A stretch of 64,000 nucleotides of DNA from the NCBI GenBank assembly GCA_006503475.1, contig RSEH01000221.1:17341-81340 (forward strand), read 5' to 3'. The stretch's first letter is position 1; every line of letters begins with the position of its first letter. Shown one piece after another: positions 57,001-64,000 of the stretch. The stretch comes from Stentor roeselii. Lineage: Eukaryota; Ciliophora; Heterotrichea; Heterotrichida; Stentoridae. The notes below the pieces were generated by a model that ran no database searches, was not told where the DNA came from, and was given only the letters and a program-made list of their open reading frames with translations. Both the position numbers and the translations under genes were made by a program.

Positions 57001-60000
57001 TCTATTCAAAAGGTAACTCTTACCTGAAGATTGACGACCGATTATTGAAACAACCATCAAATCGTTGATTTTTTCTAAGATTTGCTCGTAACTGGAAAAT
57101 TTTATGTATTTCGTTAAGTTGTCCAAAAATGACTCTTTTTTTATCTTTTTTGTAAAACTGTCGAAGTTGTTTTCACCATTTTGAAGAGGTATCAAATTTC
57201 CACTTTGGATTGATGCGACGTGTAAAGGGATTCTGGTGCTCATTGCAAAGAGAAGTTCTGATTTTGAGGTTCTGCTTATGCTTTTAAAAGCTTTAGAAGG
57301 ACGGACATATCCAATTTTTTTGAAAGACTCTTTGATAGTACCAAGATATTTAAAATAAGCAGAAACTCTTTCATCATCTTCATCAATTATATAGTATCCT
57401 AAAGCCCTTTCTCCCTGAATACTTTGAGTCTCTTCATTCAAAGGTCCGAACTTAACAATTCCAAGTTGGTGAATATCTAGAATAGGGTTTCCTTCAATGA
57501 TTTTCTGAGTTTCTAAGCCCCTTTCAACACAAGTGACTTTTTTAGGAACATAAATTTTAAAGCAAACAGGTTTTTTCGTGCTGTTAATGATCATAAAATA
57601 ATTATTCTCAACCATAATAGTCTTCAAAGAGCAAAAACCAGATGGAAGTTCAATTTCATGAGTGATACTCAAATTCTTATCATAACACTCAATAGAATTC
57701 TCAGTCCTTAAAATCAAAATAGTCTCATCCGCAGTTATTTCCATATCACAGAATTTTTTTCCAGATTTCGAAGAAAATTCTCGAGTGACAGCAGTTTTAG
57801 GGTCAGTTTGTTTAGCTAGAGTTAATTTATTATCATCATATTGAAGTTCTTTAAAAAATAACTGTCCAGAATCACTAATCAAAAAAAGTTTCTTACTTTT
57901 TTGCAGGTAAGAACTTGTAACGACTTTTTTGACTTTTCCATAAATTTCAAGTTCCATTTCGAGTTTAATGAATTTATTTTGGTAGAGTGATCCATGATAG
58001 CTTTTTTTTTTGTTATTCAAGAAAATGATGTATTTGTTTGAATTTGAACCCCATGCGACTTGAACATCAGCATCGTCAATATCATTGATTTTTTCATAGT
58101 CTTCTTTCGTAAAGACTTTCGGCTTTAAACGAATCACGTGAGTTAAATGATTATCAGGGTTTGACACGAAAACAAAAATAATGTCTCTTGAAAAAGAAAT
58201 CACTTGCTTTACTTGAAGCTGTTTAAACTCGAAGTAAAAGGAAAGAAGGTCTTTTTTATCTGAAATGTTTAGTTTTGCGACTCTTTCTTGAAACCTTTCT
58301 TGAACTGTGATACTTGAGATGGAGATTGTTAGGACTTCTCCTTGTGAACTTTGAACCATTTCTTTCATAATGTCTTTAAAATGATAACCAAGAGTTGATT
58401 TTTGAATTTCAAGGTTTTCTTTAAAATTCATTATTTTCGGTGCGATTAAGTTTTCTATTTCTTCTGAACTTTTATTTGAAGTGAATTCGTAAAGGCTTTC
58501 TGTGACGATTTTTAAATAATTTTCTAATTCCAAGTTTTTTTCAAGAAAATTTTCCAATTTAGAGAGTCTTTTACTTAATGACTCTGAAGTAATAAACCCT
58601 GAGATTGAGGTCTTGACATTAAATTTCGACTTAAGCACTTCCACAAGTGATTTCATAAAGTTAGGTAATGATTTCGACTTATGAGCAGTTTTATACTCTT
58701 CGTACATTTGTTGTACAACCTCCTCAAATTGTTTCTTTGATGAAAAATGACTGAGACATTTCTGTAGTACATCAAAAGTTTCTTGATCTCCTTTGCATTT
58801 AAGTAGATTTAAAGCATCAGATTTAAAATTTTTTTCAGAGTCTTTTGATCTGAAGTCAGCAATTTTTTTTAAAGTAATTAAAATGTCTTTATAAAAATCA
58901 TCATATAAATTTTTTTTTGTGTTCATATATTGCTTCATCACATTTTTCAATATCTCTGAAAATTTTGACTTGTTAATTCCAGGAAAGCCAAATTGTTTGA
59001 AAAATTTATCTAAATAAGTAGTAAGAGCAAATATTGAATCTGTATTAAAATCTTTCAGGTGATTATACAGCTTTTCCATTTGTTTTTCAAGTTTCATTTC
59101 TTCAGATCTTGACATTTTTTCGAACTTGAATGAAAAAATGAGTTCTGAAGAGTCAGGAGGTAAGTAAGAGTCTTGTGTAAGAACTTTTTTATTTAAAATA
59201 TCGATTATTTCTTTTTTGCTTTCTTGGATGACAAGGGTTTTAAGTGAGGCTGAAATAGGTTGATGGATTTTTGGAATGAAAGGGTTGATTTTCCCTGATT
59301 CTTCAAAGAACCAGTTATTTAGGTTGTCTTGAGATATGCAAGTGATTACTTTAAAGCAGAGGTCAGTCAAGATTCTTACTATTGTGATGCTTCGGTTACC
59401 TGTTTTCATTGGTTTTTGTTGGAAGAGGAGATGGTCTTGAGAGATGTATGCGAGAATTCCTTGCTTTTTTGATAGGCTGTAGAAGAGATATACTCCCTCA
59501 TCGGTTGGCAGATCATAGATTTCATCATCAAATGCTTTTGAGATGAAATGTAGAATAACTTCACTGTCACCGTAGAGACCTAAAAGCTTTAGTTTTGATG
59601 GAATCAGCGTTTTAAGGGTTGTTATTGCAGATTTTTCCATTAGGAATTTCTGGATTTTGAAACTTTGAGCTACATCAGTGATCCACTTATAAACATGAAC
59701 TAAGACCAGGTCTTCAGTAATTTTTTTATAGTCTGTTTCTTTTAGCGGTTCTGGTTCTGGGTCTGAAGCTTCTTTTTCTTGCTTGAGAATGTCAGCTTCT
59801 TTAAATAACTCTTCAAATAGCTCTTCCTTGTCATCATCTAAGTAGTGATAAGATTCTTTTTCTAGTGGATTATTATTTTTATTTTCCTTTTGTCTTGATT
59901 TTTCAACTGGCTTTACTTTAATCTCAACAGAGGGAAAATTCTGACCCTTATCCTCATCCCCATCATCTATATCTTGGCTTTTTGCTTGCACAGCTCCCAT
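54049..60000 (-). CDS. Very large GBP/VLIG-like GTPase with Cys-rich array and vWA domain
   Basis: An intronless 1983-residue paralog of the gene ending at 53975. It begins MGAVQAKSQD. The shared N-terminal domain (FLGLYGDSEV-like, GNRSITIVRILTD) and strand-rich region (VAWGSNSNKYIIFLN, YHGSLYQNKFI) precede the G domain: P-loop GRQSSGKS from 988, DCEGMF, YRDIPDGQGEG. From about 1338 to 1750 comes a long Cys/His array (CNKCELVC, HICKFSCSIC, GGHSGRHIC, HKGDCKCSGSHPCGKNC), NFX1/RING-like in spacing. A von Willebrand A domain closes the protein (about 1766-1960) with an intact MIDAS start DCTGS (Asp near 1772) and SGGGGMWGEALIDGI. The vWA and Cys array suggest ligand or pathogen-surface recognition coupled to GTPase assembly; this is inference. 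Confidence 0.92.
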   Translation of the reverse strand: MGAVQAKSQDIDDGDEDKGQNFPSVEIKVKPVEKSRQKENKNNNPLEKESYHYLDDDKEELFEELFKEADILKQEKEASDPEPEPLKETDYKKITEDLVLVHVYKWITDVAQSFKIQKFLMEKSAITTLKTLIPSKLKLLGLYGDSEVILHFISKAFDDEIYDLPTDEGVYLFYSLSKKQGILAYISQDHLLFQQKPMKTGNRSITIVRILTDLCFKVITCISQDNLNNWFFEESGKINPFIPKIHQPISASLKTLVIQESKKEIIDILNKKVLTQDSYLPPDSSELIFSFKFEKMSRSEEMKLEKQMEKLYNHLKDFNTDSIFALTTYLDKFFKQFGFPGINKSKFSEILKNVMKQYMNTKKNLYDDFYKDILITLKKIADFRSKDSEKNFKSDALNLLKCKGDQETFDVLQKCLSHFSSKKQFEEVVQQMYEEYKTAHKSKSLPNFMKSLVEVLKSKFNVKTSISGFITSESLSKRLSKLENFLEKNLELENYLKIVTESLYEFTSNKSSEEIENLIAPKIMNFKENLEIQKSTLGYHFKDIMKEMVQSSQGEVLTISISSITVQERFQERVAKLNISDKKDLLSFYFEFKQLQVKQVISFSRDIIFVFVSNPDNHLTHVIRLKPKVFTKEDYEKINDIDDADVQVAWGSNSNKYIIFLNNKKKSYHGSLYQNKFIKLEMELEIYGKVKKVVTSSYLQKSKKLFLISDSGQLFFKELQYDDNKLTLAKQTDPKTAVTREFSSKSGKKFCDMEITADETILILRTENSIECYDKNLSITHEIELPSGFCSLKTIMVENNYFMIINSTKKPVCFKIYVPKKVTCVERGLETQKIIEGNPILDIHQLGIVKFGPLNEETQSIQGERALGYYIIDEDDERVSAYFKYLGTIKESFKKIGYVRPSKAFKSISRTSKSELLFAMSTRIPLHVASIQSGNLIPLQNGENNFDSFTKKIKKESFLDNLTKYIKFSSYEQILEKINDLMVVSIIGRQSSGKSYLLNRIVGTRFDVAAERCTEGIWMGIGQIKNTFIVVFDCEGMFTVERSAQEEIKLCLFLSSLSDLVILNSDLSSGKQIITLFDQFASGVDRLRGEKLFQATLDITYRDIPDGQGEGAAYEFERFLTNLIESGRKESLSKLFKGGFYNSQYHNFENSLFNHEIDYSRKRYFQEIERKWENGKVLIMMMKTVLAQIFTDISTNVDEGMFKTKLQNIKKKVESILKSTEKAKKHLGDDSFTGKFKVEDQNFKFKVKIREYYRDTSNPLNFFFESFKSKKSENIQNFHHNIWFEQFNTQVLKFFNSRNTLIINFIKSNLPTKEEFLPEIEREILYLEQKLTHDSLCMRKCNKCELVCIIISGHSSKCSCNTDHICKFSCSICENTQRCSLQGGHSGRHICGIEEHKCTKLCQVSNCKNQCTFEPFHKGDCKCSGSHPCGKNCKMFSLCGQLCEKDRVVEHSVHCCSTKKCPFKCVFNDGKNCSSLEHFHDDSLDGVSLWDKMIKMHICGNDHLCPGICESTGVCSLRTEFVTKVYKNRYNEFTYPYVNLITEKKPCNIKIEPFTLSHEESMHICAVPKHICAYRCPDCACFCELESDHGGFHLSNSHRNKDNAIYISTDSVFQGEVFDSHKTKTAVQYVAGDSAIPEICDQYCLKKGRGHKHPIPCQGGLKCCEKSDKGFAVHSSVNFDSGSKLKVDYDLVSCETFWKKHGWIPPVESKNPAAQAIFAKCSFMCGHPSHQTAGEVVFCEGNLFHSNSESYADHKFPCVHKGSGNYDIVFVIDCTGSMGSCFPKVQKVILNLLNKWGSECNKFAIVGYTDHYPDHGNFPSNNPVSIFPKSLNLYDGDPMNASQFIASMTVSGGGGMWGEALIDGIANANQLRYRMGSGRLYILVADDCPHGIEFGNGTTHPNGCPCGFKWPRLLSDMKANQTQFIFVKLGNLLNATVDLFQREYNNEIIVMNLDNIDSFEMSVTNTVIATIETNFVYAPKSKK

Positions 60001-60312
60001 TTATATAATTGGACTTTAAATGCTGGATAAATAGATTTAGAAATTATTTTCGTCGATTTGATGAAATGAATGAAAAAAGTTTATATGTTTAAAGTCGACA
60101 ATAATTAAAGAACAATTTTTAATTACCACTTAGAGTTTAAGGGCAAAATAGACTTTTATGAAAATTTATATTAGCGTTGCCTATTACTATTTAGTTATAG
60201 ATATGAAGCATGAAACATAAATTTGGTTCAAACTGATCTGATAAGTTTATTAGAAAGAAACACATTATTTATAGAGATATCTTCGATATCATAATACAAA
60301 TAATTTATAGTA
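60001..60312. promoter_or_regulatory. Divergent flank between the large GTPase and PP2A-like genes
   Basis: No gene seen. AT-rich, with TTATATAATT next to the GTPase ATG and AATAATTTATAGTA before the PP2A ATG. The C/A skew is weak here. Confidence 0.45.
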
Positions 60313-61236
60313 ATGTCTCAAAACACTGATATTGATATTCTCGATTCACAAATCTCAAAGCTCATGGAGTGTAATCTCTTACCAGAATCAGAGATTAAGA
60401 ACCTTTGTGAAAAGGTAAAAGAAATTCTTGTCGAAGAGTCAAATATCCAGCCTATCAAAGCTCCTGTGACCATCTGCGGTGACATCCACGGCCAATTTTA
60501 CGACCTAATCGAAATTTTCAAAATAGGAGGCAAACCTCCAGAAACCAACTATTTATTCCTAGGAGACTACGTAAATCGCGGTTATAACTCAATAGAAACT
60601 TTAACCCTCTTACTTTCTTTAAAATTGCGTTATCGAGACCGAATAACCCTAACAAGAGGAAACCACGAGTCCCGTGAAATCACTCAAACTTACGGTTTTT
60701 ACGATGAATGTTTAAAAAAGTACGGCAGTGCAGTGGTCTGGAGTTACTTCATTGATTTATTCAACTATCTTCCTCTAACAGCTCTTGTGGAAAGCGAAGT
60801 GTTTTGCCTTCATGGAGGACTTTCTCCTTCAATAGACACTCTTGACCAGATAAGAAATGAAAACAGATTTCAGGAAATTCCTGAAGAAGGACCTTTACAT
60901 GACTTTCTTTGGAATGACCCTGATTGTCGACAAGGCTGGGGGTCTTTAAGGAGGACTAGAAAAACTTTTGGCCAAGATATCAGCGAAAAATTTAATTATT
61001 GTAATGGACTTGATGTTATTGCAAGGGCTCATCAACTTTTTATGAATGGGTATAATTGTGCGCATGATCGAAATGTTTTAACTGTTTTTTCTGCGGCTAA
61101 TTATTGTTATCGATGTGGAAATCTGGCAGCGATTCTGGAGATTGATGAAAATGTTAGGTATAGATTTTTGCAATTTGGTCCTGCTCCTTTACAGCATGAG
61201 TTGGATGAGATGAATACTCCTGATTACTTCTTATAG
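60313..61236 (+). CDS. PP2A catalytic-subunit paralog with Asp88 to Asn
   Basis: A 307-residue protein close to PP2A-C in length and numbering. Metal ligands Asp57 and His59 (CGDIHGQF), Asp85 (GDY), Asn117 (RGNHESR) and the later histidines are present. Position 88 is Asn (GDYVNRG, codon AAT) instead of the Asp that pairs with catalytic His118. The 205-225 loop is also changed ([19 protein letters not shown] rather than the GGWG..RGAG loop) and FSAPNYC reads FSAANYC. The tail TPDYFL, the site of carboxymethylation and holoenzyme assembly, is intact. It may assemble with A and B subunits but have low activity. Confidence 0.93.
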   Translation: MSQNTDIDILDSQISKLMECNLLPESEIKNLCEKVKEILVEESNIQPIKAPVTICGDIHGQFYDLIEIFKIGGKPPETNYLFLGDYVNRGYNSIETLTLLLSLKLRYRDRITLTRGNHESREITQTYGFYDECLKKYGSAVVWSYFIDLFNYLPLTALVESEVFCLHGGLSPSIDTLDQIRNENRFQEIPEEGPLHDFLWNDPDCRQGWGSLRRTRKTFGQDISEKFNYCNGLDVIARAHQLFMNGYNCAHDRNVLTVFSAANYCYRCGNLAAILEIDENVRYRFLQFGPAPLQHELDEMNTPDYFL

Positions 61237-61464
61237 ATTTTTAATGTTAAGTGAGGAGTTTAGTTTTAGAATTTGGATGAGTTAGGATGTAAGAATTCTA
61301 AAATAAGCTAATATCAGAGAATCAGATAAAATCTACTAACTAATTTTTTCAGATTTTGCTATTCAAATACTACAATCATTCTATACTTTCGAAACCCCAT
61401 AAATATCATCAAAAATTTTGGACTCTCTTATTTCTAATCCATTAAAAGATCACTCTAAAAAGCT
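61237..61464. other. 3' flank of the PP2A-like gene
   Basis: No feature seen; T/G-rich just after the stop, then AT-rich. Confidence 0.4.
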
Positions 61465-62145
61465 AAAGTATCAAATGTAGCAAGCTCTGCTCCTGGATTA
61501 GGTCTAAAGACACAACTCTCCTATTTTCAAAGAATTTTCTAGTATTCGCTTGGTACATGAAACTGATGACCCTGATATCCCAGATATTAAGAGACACAAA
61601 GTTCATCTTAAGCTCTTTCGAAAGTCATTCAATGTACATCAAATATCGATGTGCTCGTCAATGTGACAGGAATATCAATTCTAATCCTAACTATTACTCG
61701 TTGTGCTGTCCGTTTTCTCGCTGATTTTTGAAAAGTTTTAATATTAACCTTATTGACTTTTGATATAATCAAGTAAGTTTGGATGCACATGACTGAAGGA
61801 TTTATTGTTTTGGTTGTGAGGCTCAATGTTATCAAGCATTTAAATATCTGATGTGATATTGAGCTAGCAAAGATGCTGCTTCTATGACGATGCCTATGTC
61901 AAGGGACTTGGCTTATAAAGGAATTTAAAGTTTTAGGTATTTGTCCTGGAGCATTTGAAGCTCTTTTGGCATAGTTTATACAACCTTAAATAAAAACTGA
62001 ATCTCTCAAAGCATACGAAGTAGAAGATTCGGAAAACTTGATGATTTGCCTATTAGTTTTGATATTTAGTTGAAAATGAATACTTGAATAGGTCTAACTT
62101 AGATTTCAGTAGAGGACAACTCAATCTTAATATCTGGAAAATAAA
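61465..62145 (+). pseudogene. Decayed HSD10-like short-chain dehydrogenase
   Basis: Colinear remnants of the gene at 18185-18883 run through this stretch in shifting frames: VASSAPGLGL (cf. TGGSSGLGL), IDVLVNVTGISI near 61645 (cf. FDVLVNSAGISI), TMPMSRDLA near 61886 (cf. TMPLSRDLA), VLGICPGAFEALLA (cf. VVCLCPGVFETPMA), RRFGKLDDLP (cf. GRFGKPEEL) and VENEYLN (cf. VENQYLN). In-frame stops replace a Lys and a Gly codon after LLA, and frameshifts are needed at several points, for instance after SRDLAYKG. The YxxxK active site is lost. The gene is dead. Confidence 0.88.
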
Positions 62146-63770
62146 CTTATGTACTTTTTGATCGTATATAAGATATCAACTGACTGTCGGGTTTGTGGGA
62201 AAAGTTTAATGAAAGATACAAAAATTCACGAAGAATTACCAGATCCCATTATAATTATCACCCAGAATTCGAAGTAATTTTATTGATTAGAAACATGCTT
62301 TGTAATCAGATTGAAAGTATATTGAGACTTCATTTTATGGCAAATATTTGATATAATTTCAAGACTAAGTAATGAAAATTATTTCCCAGTTTTCTGCAGC
62401 ACAAAAAAAATAACTCAAGGAGCTCATCCTAAAATCCAATCTGATTCTATCATCTAAACTCTGAATAGGAACACAAAAGATAGTTTCTCCAATTTAAGTA
62501 AAAAAATCCAGCTAAAAACATTCCATATTTAAAAGCGTTCACTTATATCTAGCTGTAAATATCAAAGTACTTGAAGCAGAGATAAGTTGTCCCCCGTCTT
62601 GATCAAATTAGAAATATGCCATTATTGTTAGACTAATAGCAAAAAAGTTGTACGTTGAAGGAATCAATTTCGAGTAATATATTTGACACTTAAAAACAAT
62701 AGTCAGATTGAATATTTTTCAGGATATAGTTGAATCAAATAAAAAGAGTGAAAGTGTTCATTTTTTAGACTAATGGGCATTCACAAATAGAAATCGCTGC
62801 ATGTAAACGAAAAGGTAAAGCTTATAATTTAGAAGTATTTAATACTCTAATCCCTTCCTTAAATTCTTTGCTAATAAAGGAGGTTGCAAAGCCTGATACT
62901 CTGAATATTGAGCACTAACAAGTTTGTATATAAAATACAAATGATATTCCAACTGAAATAATTTAGATTAGTGATAAATAGACCCTATTAAGAAGAATTA
63001 CATCAGGAAAGATAAAAATTCTTTAGAAGTTGTTTTTTTAGAAGTTCAATTAGAATATTTAAACTCATAGATAAGTATTTAAATATAATCCTTTAGACTA
63101 CCGAAAAATAATAAATATATAAATTTCCCAGAATCGATTTCTAATTTTCTCGATTTTTTTACTGATAGCATTGAAGAGATATAAAACAATAGTTTTAAGG
63201 AACTTTTGAAAAGATTTTTAATGATTCACAAAATTTATTAGATTACAAAGAATTTCAAGCTTTAAATCACAGAATTCACAATAAAGAAGTTCTACATTTT
63301 TCAAGTTTTCTAATTTTGGCAAGCATACAACCAGGCGCCTGGAGTATGAATGTTAAGTCAAAGTAAATTAACATGATTTTCCTTGACTTATCATCACTAT
63401 ATTTGCAATTTTTAGCAACTTTATGATTGGAAAAGATCAGATTTTCCAAGTACCTTGAAATTGACAAATTATTCAAGGTTTTTTTGCTTGTTTTGGAATA
63501 AATCAGTAGACTTTAACTGTTTTGAGATTCTCTATATTTACTTCCTAGCTTTCAGACTAAAATTACTCTATAATAGCTCGCTTTGATTCATCCTTGGAAT
63601 TTCAGGTATTAATTATTTAGTTGATAAATCCTAGTAAAGAACTAAGTATTAACTTTAAATAAATTATTTGTAGATTGTTTTAGAATATGATAAAAAACCA
63701 AATCTCTTAGATAGCTGATGCAGTTTCCATTTGCATTTTATTATTATTTAATATTCCATTTATAATAAAT
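62146..63770. other. Degenerate or non-coding tail region
   Basis: No intact gene. Two open stretches look protein-like but lack starts and context: about 62178-62352 (plus; SGLWEKFNERYKNSRR...) and about 62773-62922 (plus; TNGHSQIEIAACKRKGKAYN...). They may be remnants of further dead genes next to the dehydrogenase pseudogene. No tRNA or repeat recognised. Confidence 0.4.
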
Positions 63771-64000
63771 ATGATGACGTCGGAAAAAAGGGAATATAAA
63801 TGTGTTTGTCAAGCTCAAACAATAAAAGCTTCGGAATTAAAATCTCATCTACATCTGTCTTTAAATCATATTGTTACTCAACTGAAAAATAAAAAACCTT
63901 TGATTCATATTACTCAAATTCAGCAAAGAATCAAATTTATAAAGTCATCAAGAACTCAAATAACTCAAATAAATCAAAACATTACTCAAAATATTCAAAA
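63771..64000 (+). CDS. Start of an unknown gene, cut by the window end
   Basis: An ATG after TTATAATAAAT opens a frame of 76 codons that is still open at the window end. The N-terminus has YKCVCQAQ and SHLHLSLNHI, a C-x-C...H-x-H pattern that could bind zinc. This is followed by Thr/Gln/Ile-rich sequence with repeated TQI units. The base composition is like other coding DNA here. It could also be a chance open frame in AT-rich DNA. Confidence 0.45.
   Translation, partial: MMTSEKREYKCVCQAQTIKASELKSHLHLSLNHIVTQLKNKKPLIHITQIQQRIKFIKSSRTQITQINQNITQNIQ

Overview
The window looks like macronuclear DNA of a heterotrich ciliate, most likely Stentor or a close relative. Coding sequence is packed at about one gene per 1.5 kb. 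All three stop codons (TAA, TAG, TGA) end genes, so the code is standard; this argues against Blepharisma, Tetrahymena and Paramecium. Every intron I could reconstruct is exactly 15 nt, GT...AG, with A at position 10. The gene set is eukaryotic and ciliate-like: ciliary proteins, copine, P4-ATPase, DHHC enzyme, casein kinase I, PP2A.

Layout: 1-10.5 kb holds a Ste20-type kinase, a CFAP157-like ciliary coiled-coil protein (four introns), a phospholipid flippase, 14-3-3, a four-TM protein, an acyl-carrier-like protein without its attachment Ser, and S-adenosylmethionine synthetase. A 1.4-kb very AT-rich gap follows. 11.9-23 kb holds an SH3/coiled-coil protein divergent from a second coiled-coil protein, a ChAPs-like exomer protein, a C2/PGY-repeat protein, an HSD10-like dehydrogenase, a copine, an ER DnaJ-thioredoxin protein and an ankyrin-like protein. 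23.3-28.7 kb is a tight minus-strand array of five genes (two unknowns, a GH38 alpha-mannosidase with a dilysine tail, a coiled-coil protein, a kelch protein) with junctions of -1, 16, 0 and 6 nt. 28.7-43.4 kb has a CDC20/CDH1-family protein, an ArfGAP-like protein, an EF-hand protein, a SAXO-like microtubule protein, membrane proteins, a GH16-like pseudoenzyme, an ABHD1/3 hydrolase, a DHHC acyltransferase, casein kinase I and a DENN protein. 44.4-48.8 kb is one 1477-residue DEAH-helicase/RBR-E3 fusion.

The most interesting block is 49.9-60.0 kb: two convergent paralogous very large GTPases of the GBP/VLIG (GB1/RHD3-type) class. Both begin with a Met-Gly myristoylation-type N-terminus and share a long unrecognised N-terminal region. 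One continues into a large Cys/His-rich array and a von Willebrand A domain. The other stops at the start of the Cys-rich array. A PP2A catalytic-subunit paralog with Asn at position 88 follows. The last 2.8 kb contains a clearly decayed copy of the HSD10-like gene, degenerate sequence, and the start of a gene running off the window.

Shared architecture: sequence just upstream of many genes is strongly C/A-rich and G-poor on the sense strand, while 3' flanks are T/G-rich. ATGs usually follow a short A/T-only tract. Convergent genes lie as close as 6 nt, divergent ATGs as close as 6-8 nt, and two same-strand pairs share the A of TAATG. Several genes keep a family fold but lack a key catalytic residue (ACP-like, ArfGAP-like, GH16-like, PP2A-like, thioredoxin-like), which suggests recruited pseudoenzymes.
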